This document shows, piece by piece, positions 34,438 to 43,050 of a stretch of 64,000 bases of DNA. Position numbers and translations under genes: made by a program. Positions within the stretch are counted from its first letter, which is position 1. Each line of letters starts with the position of its first letter. The stretch covers positions 36,084 through 100,083 of the forward strand of contig CAKUAR010000007.1 of assembly GCA_934636465.1 (NCBI GenBank). The letters are read 5' to 3'. The stretch is from an uncultured Muribaculaceae bacterium. Its GTDB lineage: Bacteria > Bacteroidota > Bacteroidia > Bacteroidales > Muribaculaceae. Below the pieces are notes generated by a model. It had not been told where the DNA came from. It ran no database searches and was given only the letters and a program-made list of their open reading frames with translations.

Positions 34438-37119
34438 TTAAAACACGTTCTTTATGCGGGGTTTGCGCCCTGCAAACGTCTTAAACTTATACGACAGCGT
34501 TACCATGGCGTAACGTGTCAATGAATTGTAAGCTACATCTTGTATGTAGCTTGCATTTATTATGCGCGACACTGATTTGCGCTGATGCAGAATGTCGTTG
34601 ACCCTGAATTGCAGCGTGAGCGACTTGTCGCTGAAAAACTGATAGCCCATCGAGGCGTTCCACAGACACTGGCTCACGTCATAGCCCTTGGAGTAGCCAG
34701 ATGTGCCGCTGTAATTGAGCCGCGTGTCAACCAAGAGACCAAATGTGGAGAAATAATGGCCGTCGAACGACACGCCATAGTGGTGCACATTGCGGTCGTT
34801 CTTGGTCTGCACCGTGTTTTTGGTCATCTGAAAGGCGTAGTGCGGCCGCAAGCTCACTTCCACCACGTCGGTGCGATAGGCTATGCTTGGCGACACGTTC
34901 ACGTTGTAGGTTCCGCTCCGGTTATAGCGGTTGTTGTTATAGCCCACCGTCTGCGAGTAACCGGCCGACGCGCTCGTTGACACGTAAAACACCTTGTTGT
35001 TGAGCGGCATGCTAAACATGCCGTGTGCGTTAACGTTCCACACACCGCCCACATTGGCATAGGTGGTGTAGCGGCCACCGGTCTCCTTGTCGTGGGTGGT
35101 GGTAGTGATAATGCTGTTTTGGGCGAAGTTGCACCCTATTCCGCCCGACAAGTTGCGCTGACTCTTTTGATTGAAGTCGTTGACGTTGAACGTGGCGTTG
35201 TGCTTAAACGTTGGCTTCAAGCCCGGATTTCCAGCCACTATATTGAGAGGATTGGTCACATCGGGCACCGACTGGAGCTGCCCCAGCGACGGCTGTGCCG
35301 TCGAGGTCTGGTAGCGGAACGTGAGGTTGCGTGTCTTGCTGAACCTGTAGCGGAAAAACAGCCTCGGTGCCACGCTCCACACCCACCGCGACGATATGTT
35401 GCGCGCCGGGTTAAACAAGTCACGGCTCTTCGACATGGCTCCGCTCGCCGCCATGCCCACGCTCAAGTTGTAGGTTTTGCGTATCTGGCGAAAGCTCACC
35501 CCCATGCGGTGATTCACAAAATTGTTGCGAAACTGGCTGCTTATCTGCTCGTCAAGTTCCTGTCCAGTCACCGCCCAAGTCGAGTCGCGCTGCTGGTTAT
35601 ACACCATCTTGTTTGAGTTAGACGAGCGTGTGCCCGAATTAAGCGACAGGTCAATGAACCGTGCGTTTTTCACAGGCCCTATCGGCTCGGTCCACGTGAG
35701 GCGCACACTGCCGCTGTTATTCCATCTGTTGTTGTGCGTGGCGCGGTCCTTTATTTCCTCGCTGCCGGTGGTGCGGCGGTAGTAGTGGTTATGGGCATAG
35801 CTCGACGCGTCGCTGCTGTTGCTGCCGTGGCTGAAGTTCATGGTCACACTGAAGCTGCGCCCCTTGTGGCCACTGAACTTGTGGTTATAGAGCACGCGTG
35901 TGCCCACATTCACGCCGTCGCCGTCAGATGTGCGCGAATTCACACTGCTGTTGACAAGCGACAACAGCTCATCGCCGGCGCGCGTCTTCGACGAGTCGGC
36001 CGACTGCGAGTTTGAAAAGCTGAACGACAACTGCGGCCTCACCTCCACGAGGTTAAACGAGTCAATGTCCCACTTCATGCGCAGGCTGCCGCCCACACTG
36101 TGGCTGTGACTGTGCGACACGGAGCCGGCGTTGTAATACGAGGTGGAATCCTCAAACAGATACTGCCTGTTGGTTGTGCGCTCCAGGTAGTTACCCTTGT
36201 GGCCGTAGTTGATGTTTCCGCCCAGGCGGAACGTCTCGCCGTTGCCCACATTGAAGTTCAAACCGCCCGACTGCGCCGAGTTTAGCCCCTGCCCTGCCCC
36301 GGTGTTGTTGGCGCTGCCCACGAGCGAAAACTGGTTATTGCCCACAAAGCGATTCACGTTAACGTTGCCGCGATAGTGGTCGCCTGTGCCATAGCCACCG
36401 CCCACATTGCCAAACCAGCCTTTTTTCATGTCTTTTTTCACCGTGAGGTTAATCACCGTCTGCGTTTCGCCGTCGTCAACCCCGGTGAGCTGCGCGAGGT
36501 CGCTCGGCTGCTCTATCACTTGCAGCTTGTCAATCACCTTCACAGGAATGTTTTTGGTAGCCATGGTGTTCTTGCCCAAGAAGAACTCCTTGCCGTCAAC
36601 CATTATCTTGGTTATCGTCTTGCCGTTGGCCGTTATGGAGCCGTCCGACGCCACCTCCACCCCAGGCAGACGCTTCAGCAGGTCCTCAACCACTGCATCG
36701 GGGCGTGTCTTGTAGCTATCGGCGTTATATTCCACGGTGTCCTCCTTCACCACAATAGGCGACTTCACGCCAGTCACCACCACCTCCGAGAGAAATGTGG
36801 AGCTTGACGCGAGAGCCACCTGCTCCATATCAAGGTCCTTTTTCACATTTATCGGCAAAATGCGCTCTGCATAGCCCAGATACGACACCCTAAGCAGATA
36901 GTCTCCGCTCTCCACGCCCTTTATCACGAAAGAGCCGTCGGTTTCGGTTGTGCAGCCACCGGCATAAGTGCTGTCGGCGTCGGCTTTAAGCAGCCTCACC
37001 GAAGCCGACACAAGAGGTTGCCGGTCGGTGGAGTCAACAACCACTCCTTTAACCACCGCTGCCTGAGCAACAATCGAAAAACAAAAGCACAGCAATGCAA
37101 AAAAGAACCTTGAGGTCAT
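34438..37119 (-). CDS. outer-membrane beta-barrel protein, paralogue of the 5911-8931 protein
   Basis: This is an 893-residue outer-membrane protein with the same plan as the one near 6-9 kb. A signal peptide (MTSRFFFALLCFCFSIVAQA) is followed by a regulatory-like beta-sandwich to about 105, with YLLRVSYLGYAERILPIN. A plug-like segment (LLKRLPGVEVASDGSITANG, DGKEFFLGKNT) and the barrel follow. It ends in Phe, as expected for BAM recognition, but without the GRPPMGG tail of its paralogue. Roughly half of the plug residues are identical between the two. It begins 170 bases downstream of the GDPD reading frame. It may have a variant -7 box (TAATTTG, one base short) near the start. Confidence 0.85.
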   Translation of the reverse strand: MTSRFFFALLCFCFSIVAQAAVVKGVVVDSTDRQPLVSASVRLLKADADSTYAGGCTTETDGSFVIKGVESGDYLLRVSYLGYAERILPINVKKDLDMEQVALASSSTFLSEVVVTGVKSPIVVKEDTVEYNADSYKTRPDAVVEDLLKRLPGVEVASDGSITANGKTITKIMVDGKEFFLGKNTMATKNIPVKVIDKLQVIEQPSDLAQLTGVDDGETQTVINLTVKKDMKKGWFGNVGGGYGTGDHYRGNVNVNRFVGNNQFSLVGSANNTGAGQGLNSAQSGGLNFNVGNGETFRLGGNINYGHKGNYLERTTNRQYLFEDSTSYYNAGSVSHSHSHSVGGSLRMKWDIDSFNLVEVRPQLSFSFSNSQSADSSKTRAGDELLSLVNSSVNSRTSDGDGVNVGTRVLYNHKFSGHKGRSFSVTMNFSHGSNSSDASSYAHNHYYRRTTGSEEIKDRATHNNRWNNSGSVRLTWTEPIGPVKNARFIDLSLNSGTRSSNSNKMVYNQQRDSTWAVTGQELDEQISSQFRNNFVNHRMGVSFRQIRKTYNLSVGMAASGAMSKSRDLFNPARNISSRWVWSVAPRLFFRYRFSKTRNLTFRYQTSTAQPSLGQLQSVPDVTNPLNIVAGNPGLKPTFKHNATFNVNDFNQKSQRNLSGGIGCNFAQNSIITTTTHDKETGGRYTTYANVGGVWNVNAHGMFSMPLNNKVFYVSTSASAGYSQTVGYNNNRYNRSGTYNVNVSPSIAYRTDVVEVSLRPHYAFQMTKNTVQTKNDRNVHHYGVSFDGHYFSTFGLLVDTRLNYSGTSGYSKGYDVSQCLWNASMGYQFFSDKSLTLQFRVNDILHQRKSVSRIINASYIQDVAYNSLTRYAMVTLSYKFKTFAGRKPRIKNVF

Positions 37120-37289
37120 ATCTATTATATCAAGCTAAGCAAATTACACAAAAACAAAGAAAATCGTGAGTGCTGACCACACGCTCGTGCCACACACCCA
37201 CGATTTTTGATTTTAACCGCCACTCACGGCATTTTCCCGCCCGACGCGATACATTTATGCAACAGGGCAAAAAGTCGCCTCCTGCGGCG

Positions 37290-39068
37290 TTATTTCAGCG
37301 GCTTCGGAAAAATGGCATTGGTTGTGATGAAATCCACGCCATAATCTTTCATCTTCTGGAATACCTTGGGATCATCTACAGTCCATGCGTTGACTTTAAG
37401 GCCAGCCTTATGCAAAGCGTTCACAAGCTCTGGTGTGATGAGCGACCACGCTGCATCGAGGTCGATTTTGCGCTTCAAGCACCACTTCTGCCAGTAATCG
37501 GTGGTCTTGTCGCCGGCCAGCACCTGCACTTGCACCTTGGGGTAATTCTTGTGAATGTATTCTATGGTTTCGGGCATGAATGAAATAATCACAGCCTTGT
37601 CAATAAGGCCCTTGCGAGTAATTAGGTCAATGAGAGCCGGCACACCGGTGAGGTTGTCGGCAGCAGGGTTGCCCGACTCTGTGTGAATGTTGAAGCACTG
37701 GTCGCCCTTGATTTCTATCACAGGCACCACGTTTTGCTCCACACACAGGTCAAGATACTCGCCCAGTGTCATCAAGTGACCCACATAGGTCACACCAAGT
37801 CGTGTTTGCTTGAGCGGAGTGGCAAGCACCTCATCAACGTTAAGCTCCGTGAAGCCCTTCTCGGTACCGCCGAGTCTCTTCATGTTGCCGTCGTGGCAAA
37901 TCACAAACGCGCCGTCCTTGGTGGTGTGAATGTCACACTCCAAGCCCCATGCGCCAGCCTTTGCACCGTTGATAAATGCAGCTTCTGTGTTTTCTACTCC
38001 CCACACTGAGCCACGATGACCCACTATGAGCTGTGCATTAACCGCAATCGATGACAGCAGCACGATGGCCACTGTAAAAATACTTTTCAACAAAGTCATG
38101 ATGTTAAAGTTTTTATTTTTGTTGTTAATAATATTCTCAATTTCCTTGATTTCGGGCTCTGCTCCTATCTTGTTGGCAAACAGCAGCAGCGACTCAAGCA
38201 GTTGCTCGGCTGCGGTGCGGCGGTTCACAAGGCGGTGCAGCCCCTTTGCCAGTCCTATCGACAAGTCAAGCTCTTTCAAGCCCATGGTGTCGTTGAGCTT
38301 CTTCTGGTAGCGCAATGCCTTGGTGAAATATTTCACCGCATCGCGACCATTGCCCATTTCGAGCATTATGTTGCCCTCGTGGCCAAGCGTGTCAACCAAG
38401 TTTTCCAGTGCCTCGCGAGCCTTGGCGTTCTTTGTGTCTTTAAGCTCGTTGGTGTAGAGTTCGGTCATGGTTTGATAGTGGGCAAACACCTTCATCTGCT
38501 TTGCGCGCGACTTTATGATGCTTGCCGAAGCCTCCACCGAGTAGAGCAGCAATGCCGAAAAACGCTTCTCGTTTTTCTTCACAAGCCGCTCAAATATCTT
38601 TTGTGCCTTGGTTAGCTCCTTGGCGGCACGGCTGTTGTCGCCAAGTGCATTGTGCACGTATGCGAGATTATAGAGCAGCGAGCCTATCAGACCTAGGAAG
38701 TCCTCCCCTTTCTTGTTGTGCACGTCGGCAAGCAGGCGGAGCGCGTTTTCGGCAGCTCCAAGCGCGAGCATATTGTCGCCGTCGAGCACATAGAGACTCA
38801 TGCGTGCCAGCCACAACCATGCGTTGTCAACGGCCGACATCGTGCTGGCGTCGTCGGCATAGGTCATGCCGTCAATCACCTCGGCAGCCTCGTCATTGCG
38901 GCTGTTGCGCAGCAAGTAGAGGGCATAGGTCATCGTCATGTCATGAATCACATCTTGGTTAAGCCCGTCAGTGGCCGGCATGGCACCCGACGACTCTATT
39001 TGAGCCTTGGCTATTGTCATGTCGTTTGACAACTGTGGAAATGACGGTTCAAGCAGCAGACTGTTCAT
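37290..39068 (-). CDS. TPR protein fused in frame to a glycerophosphodiester phosphodiesterase with its own signal peptide
   Basis: The 592-residue frame has two unlike halves. Residues 1-323 form a cytosolic-looking tetratricopeptide helical protein (ALYLLRNSRNDEAAEVIDG, YNLAYVHNALGDNSRAAKEL, YFTKALRYQKKLN). At residue 324 (ATG at 38099) a perfect signal peptide begins (MTLLKSIFTVAIVLLSSIAV, then NAQ), followed by a 250-residue GDPD domain: His in IVGHRGSVWG, VENTEAAF, ECDIHTTKDGAFVICHDG. No stop separates them. Either two genes overlap translationally, with the GDPD initiating at 38099, or the stop of a TPR gene was lost and a fusion protein is made. I favour independent initiation, since a buried signal peptide would not work. 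The GDPD hydrolyses glycerophosphodiesters to glycerol 3-phosphate and an alcohol. Confidence 0.78.
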   Translation of the reverse strand: MNSLLLEPSFPQLSNDMTIAKAQIESSGAMPATDGLNQDVIHDMTMTYALYLLRNSRNDEAAEVIDGMTYADDASTMSAVDNAWLWLARMSLYVLDGDNMLALGAAENALRLLADVHNKKGEDFLGLIGSLLYNLAYVHNALGDNSRAAKELTKAQKIFERLVKKNEKRFSALLLYSVEASASIIKSRAKQMKVFAHYQTMTELYTNELKDTKNAKAREALENLVDTLGHEGNIMLEMGNGRDAVKYFTKALRYQKKLNDTMGLKELDLSIGLAKGLHRLVNRRTAAEQLLESLLLFANKIGAEPEIKEIENIINNKNKNFNIMTLLKSIFTVAIVLLSSIAVNAQLIVGHRGSVWGVENTEAAFINGAKAGAWGLECDIHTTKDGAFVICHDGNMKRLGGTEKGFTELNVDEVLATPLKQTRLGVTYVGHLMTLGEYLDLCVEQNVVPVIEIKGDQCFNIHTESGNPAADNLTGVPALIDLITRKGLIDKAVIISFMPETIEYIHKNYPKVQVQVLAGDKTTDYWQKWCLKRKIDLDAAWSLITPELVNALHKAGLKVNAWTVDDPKVFQKMKDYGVDFITTNAIFPKPLK

Positions 39069-39072
39069 AATT

Positions 39073-40044
39073 TCACTTCTTCTTCAATTCTTCTTGCCTG
39101 GCCATGGCAGCCTCCAAATCGGCCTTGCGCTGCTCAGCAAAACTCTGGGTCAAGCAGTTGTCGGCAGTGCCGGCGCACTCGGCGGCAAAGCCTTTTGCAA
39201 CGTCTATTATCTCCTGCCAGGTGTCGTCGTCGGTAGCGACCTCCTGGTCGCGCGTGAGTCCGTTGCGCAATATCATGTAGATTATGCCGGCGGCAAAGCC
39301 CGACTGCCAACCAAGCAGGTTGTCGGTCGCCAACGCCTCGCTGTGGGCAAAGTCATGACGCTTGCCTGTGGAGAACAGCGTCACGCCCAAGTCGGGGTTG
39401 ATGTGGAAATATGTGGGGCAATAAAACTCTATGTGGTTGCGGAAAGCCTGCTCACTGGTCTCGCCGGGAAATATGTTGTTGATGTCACGCTCATGGGCTA
39501 TCACTATGTCAGCTATCTCAAGGTTTTCGAGGATTGCCGGCATCACGCGCGTGATGCGCATGTTGATGCCATGCTGAAAGCCCGGCAGATACACGATTAT
39601 CGCCTTGCGCTCGGCAGCGTAGGAAATCAGCTCAAACAGCCGCTCGCGCTGTGGCGTGTCGATTGCATAAAGTGAGCCGAAAAGCACTATGTCGTCCTCG
39701 TCGATGCGAGGCCACACCACGTCGAAGCGGTCGGCCGGATAGCGTCCATAATTCACTATCTTCTTTTCCTTGCCAGTGTCGCAGAATATTGCCGAAAATG
39801 CGGTCGTGCCGTCGGTGAAGCGGTCAACCGACTTGACGTCAACGTTATGCGCCGAGAGAAAATCCACAACCATGTCGCCCACCCTGTCGGCGCCACACTC
39901 GCTCACCATCGACACCGGCAGACCGAGCTGGCCAAGCGCGGCGGCAGTGTTGGCTATGCGGCCGCCCACAAATGAGCGTTCTGGCCGTCCGTCGCGAAAC
40001 AACATGTCGAGAACCGACTCTCCTATTGTTATGATTTTCCGCAT
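39073..40044 (-). CDS. PfkB-family sugar-kinase-like protein lacking the catalytic Asp
   Basis: This is a ribokinase-fold protein of 323 residues. The N-terminal PfkB signature is present (GESVLDMLFRD, then GGRIANTAAALGQLG). The C-terminal signature, normally DTxGAGDxF with the catalytic base Asp, reads DNLLGWQSGFAAGIIY. Aligning F-A-A-G, a Ser occupies the Asp position and the GAG anion-hole glycines are changed. It may therefore be inactive, regulatory or altered in mechanism. It lies four bases upstream of the TPR-GDPD frame and 51 bases downstream of the SIS isomerase gene, probably in one operon. It could also be a sugar sensor. Confidence 0.82.
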   Translation of the reverse strand: MRKIITIGESVLDMLFRDGRPERSFVGGRIANTAAALGQLGLPVSMVSECGADRVGDMVVDFLSAHNVDVKSVDRFTDGTTAFSAIFCDTGKEKKIVNYGRYPADRFDVVWPRIDEDDIVLFGSLYAIDTPQRERLFELISYAAERKAIIVYLPGFQHGINMRITRVMPAILENLEIADIVIAHERDINNIFPGETSEQAFRNHIEFYCPTYFHINPDLGVTLFSTGKRHDFAHSEALATDNLLGWQSGFAAGIIYMILRNGLTRDQEVATDDDTWQEIIDVAKGFAAECAGTADNCLTQSFAEQRKADLEAAMARQEELKKK

Positions 40045-40095
40045 TTTAGTTTTTTCAATAAAATAAATTCTTTGTTTTTGCCTTTATTTTGGCCG

Positions 40096-40695
40096 TCATG
40101 ACCTGCTTTTCTGCCCCAGATAGCCTCCGTGGTGGCGCAAAGCATAATCTTGCTTGGTGAAGCCTGTGGCACGCATGGTGTTGACCACAAGCACATCACC
40201 TATCACCGTCATCATGGTGGTGGAAGTGGTGGGCGTTAGTCCAAGCGGACACACTTCGGGCGTGCCTCCGGTCCACAGACACACGTCGGCGGCATGAGCC
40301 AGTTCACTGTCGGCATTTCCTGTTATGACTATGAATTTGAGCTGCGGATAAAGTCCGCGCGCCAGGTCAACCAATGCCACCACCTCGTTGGTCTTGCCGG
40401 AATTGGAGAGCAGCAGCATCAGGTCGTTGGGCTGTAGCACGCCAAGGTCGCCGTGCTGTGCCTCACTTGGGTGAAGAAACACCGCCGGAATACCTGTAGA
40501 TGAAAACGTTGTAGCTATATTTTGGGCTATCTGCCCACATTTGCCCATGCCCGAAGTCACGAGTTTTCCTCCTTTTTCGTGCACCTGCTCCACTATCAGC
40601 CTCACAGCCTCCTCATAACCGTCGGTCACAGGAATGTTCATGATGGCACGGCTCTCGGCTTCAAGTATTTCTTTCATTGATTGTTTAACATCCAT
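40096..40695 (-). CDS. SIS-domain sugar-phosphate isomerase (KpsF/GutQ-like, no CBS domains)
   Basis: This is a 199-residue SIS-fold protein resembling the catalytic half of arabinose 5-phosphate isomerase. The key segments are KLVTSGMGKCGQIAQNIATT, SEAQHGDLGVL and LLLSNSGKTNEVV, with PTTSTTMM near the end. The CBS pair of full-length KdsD is absent, which is the usual short Bacteroidota form. The frame extends 15 codons upstream of 40695, but a TATCTTTG box at 40727-40734 places transcription start around 40720, so only 40695 (or the Met at 40677) can be used. It leads an operon with the PfkB-like and TPR-GDPD genes. Confidence 0.87.
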   Translation of the reverse strand: MDVKQSMKEILEAESRAIMNIPVTDGYEEAVRLIVEQVHEKGGKLVTSGMGKCGQIAQNIATTFSSTGIPAVFLHPSEAQHGDLGVLQPNDLMLLLSNSGKTNEVVALVDLARGLYPQLKFIVITGNADSELAHAADVCLWTGGTPEVCPLGLTPTTSTTMMTVIGDVLVVNTMRATGFTKQDYALRHHGGYLGQKSRS

Positions 40696-40726
40696 ACACT
40701 TAAAAGAATGTTTTTTTATTCTGGTG

Positions 40727-40734
40727 CAAAGATA
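40727..40734 (-). promoter_or_regulatory. -7 box (TATCTTTG) for the SIS-PfkB-TPR/GDPD operon
   Basis: A perfect TAnnTTTG element on the minus strand lies 32 bases before the chosen start at 40695 and rules out the longer start at 40740. Confidence 0.5.
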
Positions 40735-40839
40735 GTGCAAATCAAACGCAGAATATCAAGTTTGCTTGAATATTATGCCTGTGTGCAACCCATCTTGCCA
40801 AAAGATTTCGTAAATCAAGTTTGCAGAACGCGTTTTTTT

Positions 40840-41319
40840 TCACTCGTGCGCGGCATTGAGGTCGCGGCCCTCAATCCTGCAAAGCACGTCGCGCCACTCC
40901 TGCGATATGGTGGTGGGTATCTTGGTCTTGACGTCAAAATGCACCATCACCGTGCGGCACACGCACTTCACCTCGCCAGTCTTGGTGTTGATTACACGGT
41001 GCAGCAGCGTGAGGCTCTTGTTGCCAATCGACTCCACCTGGGTCTGCACGGCTATTGGCTCATGATAGAGCGTGGGATTGAGAAAATCACAATTCACGCT
41101 GGCTATCAAAATGGGCACTTCGGTCCAGTTGAGATTAAACAAGCGAGTCTTGTTGAAATAATCAGTCTTGCCCAAGTCAAACAGGGCGAAATAAACCGAG
41201 TTGTTAAGGTGGCCAAGCGTGTCGATGTCGTTAAAGCGCAACTGCACAGGGGTTGTGCACTTAAACTCATGTTTCACTTCTATGCCTCGCATTGGCTTCT
41301 TTACTTCCATTTCTGCCAT
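40840..41319 (-). CDS. acyl-CoA thioesterase (4HBT/YbgC-FadM-like hot-dog fold)
   Basis: This is a 159-residue hot-dog thioesterase. The active-site Asp is in the family motif RFNDIDTLGHLNNSVYFAL, a form of the D-x-x-G-H-x-N signature, and the C-terminal strand EVKCVCRTVMVHFD follows. The frame is open 40 codons further up, but the ATG at 41319 has a strong AGGAGG nine bases upstream and family N-termini agree, so I start there. It hydrolyses an acyl-CoA; the chain length cannot be told. It lies downstream of dciA in the recF-dciA-thioesterase row, though 135 bases separate them. Confidence 0.85.
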   Translation of the reverse strand: MAEMEVKKPMRGIEVKHEFKCTTPVQLRFNDIDTLGHLNNSVYFALFDLGKTDYFNKTRLFNLNWTEVPILIASVNCDFLNPTLYHEPIAVQTQVESIGNKSLTLLHRVINTKTGEVKCVCRTVMVHFDVKTKIPTTISQEWRDVLCRIEGRDLNAAHE

Positions 41320-41328
41320 TTCATTAAA

Positions 41329-41335
41329 TCCTCCT
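41329..41335 (-). promoter_or_regulatory. strong Shine-Dalgarno (AGGAGGA) deciding the thioesterase start
   Basis: It reads AGGAGGA on the minus strand, nine bases before the ATG at 41319. Bacteroidota rarely use strong SD sequences, so it stands out from its neighbours. Confidence 0.55.
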
Positions 41336-41454
41336 GACGTTTTGTCTTTCTTTGTATTATTTTTCACTCTTTCATCACCTATGCGCGCCCAAGCCGTGCC
41401 GGCACCAGCGCACATCATCAGTCGCGTGTCCTGCGGCACGGCGCGTGTCTTTTT

Positions 41455-41745
41455 TCACTTAAACACTATCTCCTTTATCACCTCACGCCCCAGGGCCTCG
41501 TTGAGGCGCGCTATGAGCGACGAACGCGTAATCATCAGCTCGTTGCGCAGCGGTGCCGACGACAGGTGAACCGTCATAACGCCTTTGCTCACATGCCGGC
41601 TTATCGTGTAGCGGTTGATGCCGGCACCCACTATGCTTGGCCACAGTGCCGAAGCCCTGTGCTCGTCAAGCTCGTCCTCAAGGTCTTGCTGCTTGAGAAA
41701 ATCTTTTATTATGTCGCCAAGCTGGCGGGCTTCAGTCCTCTTCAT
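41455..41745 (-). CDS. DUF721/DciA-like protein
   Basis: This is a 96-residue protein with the DUF721 pattern: KRTEARQLGDIIKDFLKQ at the start, LWPSIVGAGINRYTISRHVS in the middle and VHLSSAPLRNELMITRSSL near the end. In other bacteria DciA loads the replicative helicase. The ATG at 41745 lies one base past the recF stop, so translation is coupled; an upstream ATG at 41775 would sit inside recF. The recF-dciA order is a classic origin-associated arrangement. Confidence 0.85.
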   Translation of the reverse strand: MKRTEARQLGDIIKDFLKQQDLEDELDEHRASALWPSIVGAGINRYTISRHVSKGVMTVHLSSAPLRNELMITRSSLIARLNEALGREVIKEIVFK

Positions 41746-41746
41746 G

Positions 41747-42853
41747 TCACACAGCGTTGGGGTCGAGTGGGGCACACGTGCCGTCGGTCACGGCAAACAT
41801 GCAGTAGTCTCCGCTCAAGTTGGTTATTATTTCGTCTATGTGGGCACGGTTGGTGTCGGTGATAAAAATCTGGCCGAAACGCTCCTGCGACACCACATTC
41901 ACTATGCTCGCCACCCTCTGCGCGTCGAGCTTGTCGAAAATGTCGTCGAGCAGCAGGATAGGGGTTGTGGGGTTGTTGTTTTTCAAGAAGTCAAACTGCG
42001 CAAGGCGCAAGGCTATGGTATAGGTCTTGCACTGACCCTGCGAGCCGGTTTTGCGCATGGAGTGACCGTCGAGCAGCAGCTCTATGTCGTCGCGGTGCAC
42101 ACCTCGCGTGGTGTAGCCTATGGCAAGGTCGCGCTCACGGTTCTCGTCAAGCAGCTGCCCAAGCGATTTGCCGTTGAGGTGGCTCGTGTAGCCCAGCTTC
42201 ACCTGCTCGCCGCTACCGGCTATTGCCTCATAGTAGCGCATAAACACCGGCGTGAATTTTTCAATCCATTGCAGCCTGCGCTCATGAATCAGCCGCGCTG
42301 CCGTGCACATTGTCGTCTCCACCGTTTCATAGAGCAGACGGTCGCGGTAGTTGTGCCTTATCATGCTGTTGCGCTGCTCCACAGCCCTGTTATAGGCTAT
42401 CAGAGCGGCAAGATACTCGGCATTGTTCTGCGAGATGATTTGGTTCATGAGGCGGCGGCGTTCCTCGCCGGCACCGCGTATCAGGTCCCAGTCCATGGGC
42501 GACACCATCACAAGCGGCAACAGCCCTATGTGCTGGCTCAAGCGCTTGTATTCCTTGCCGTTGCGCCTCACCACCTTGCGCTTGCTGCGCTGCACGGAGA
42601 TTGCTATGTTCTCTTCCTTGTCTTGCCGGGTGTATTGCCCTTGCAGCATCATAAACTCCTCGCCGTGCCTCACCACCGACGCATCGGTCTGGTTGATGAA
42701 GCTCTTGCAGAAACTCATGTAATATATGGCGTCGAGCACATTGGTCTTGCCCATGCCGTTGTTGCCCACCAGGCAGTTCACGCCCGGTGAGAAGCAAAGC
42801 CGCGCATCGGCAATGTTCTTATAGTTCATTATCGCCACATTGTTGAGTATCAT
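41747..42853 (-). CDS. recF: DNA replication and repair protein RecF
   Basis: This is a SMC-like ATPase that helps load RecA at single-strand gaps. It has 368 residues. Walker A is GNNGMGKT (30-37), and YYMSFCKSF follows. The ABC-type signature and Walker B are near the end (GSQGQCKTYTIALRLAQF and LLLDDIFDKLD). A -7 box (42859-42866) ends only six bases before the ATG, which predicts a leader of about 0-2 bases. The zinc-ribbon gene diverges about 200 bases away. Confidence 0.95.
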   Translation of the reverse strand: MILNNVAIMNYKNIADARLCFSPGVNCLVGNNGMGKTNVLDAIYYMSFCKSFINQTDASVVRHGEEFMMLQGQYTRQDKEENIAISVQRSKRKVVRRNGKEYKRLSQHIGLLPLVMVSPMDWDLIRGAGEERRRLMNQIISQNNAEYLAALIAYNRAVEQRNSMIRHNYRDRLLYETVETTMCTAARLIHERRLQWIEKFTPVFMRYYEAIAGSGEQVKLGYTSHLNGKSLGQLLDENRERDLAIGYTTRGVHRDDIELLLDGHSMRKTGSQGQCKTYTIALRLAQFDFLKNNNPTTPILLLDDIFDKLDAQRVASIVNVVSQERFGQIFITDTNRAHIDEIITNLSGDYCMFAVTDGTCAPLDPNAV

Positions 42854-42858
42854 AACGC

Positions 42859-42866
42859 AAATTTAC
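42859..42866 (-). promoter_or_regulatory. -7 box (TAAATTTG) for recF, almost touching the start codon
   Basis: A perfect TAnnTTTG element on the minus strand ends six bases before the recF ATG at 42853. Other -7 boxes in this window lie 20-50 bases from their starts. Confidence 0.45.
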
Positions 42867-43004
42867 TCATTTTTCCCGACTTTTTGCCCTTGCCGCGACT
42901 CTCCATTTGCCTTTACAAGCAAAAAACGCCGCGCATAGGGCTGCACGGCTGCCCAATCAACAAGTTTTTACACATTTTTGTCATCACAATATGCACATTA
43001 TCAC

Positions 43005-43012
43005 TATCTTTG
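43005..43012 (+). promoter_or_regulatory. -7 box (TATCTTTG) for the zinc-ribbon protein
   Basis: A perfect TAnnTTTG element ends 39 bases before the ATG at 43051. Confidence 0.5.
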
Positions 43013-43050
43013 TGCCACGTTAAGAACAAACTAAACTGTAATAAACAACT

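Noticed and set aside
41400-41455. Terminator between dciA and the thioesterase
   Set aside because: The repeated CGCGTGTC units are direct, not inverted, so they cannot form the hairpin. The T-run is on the wrong side for the minus-strand genes.
41747-42797. Long plus-strand and second minus-strand frames across recF
   Set aside because: They overlap a gene with complete RecF motifs and have composition typical of shadow frames in GC-rich DNA.
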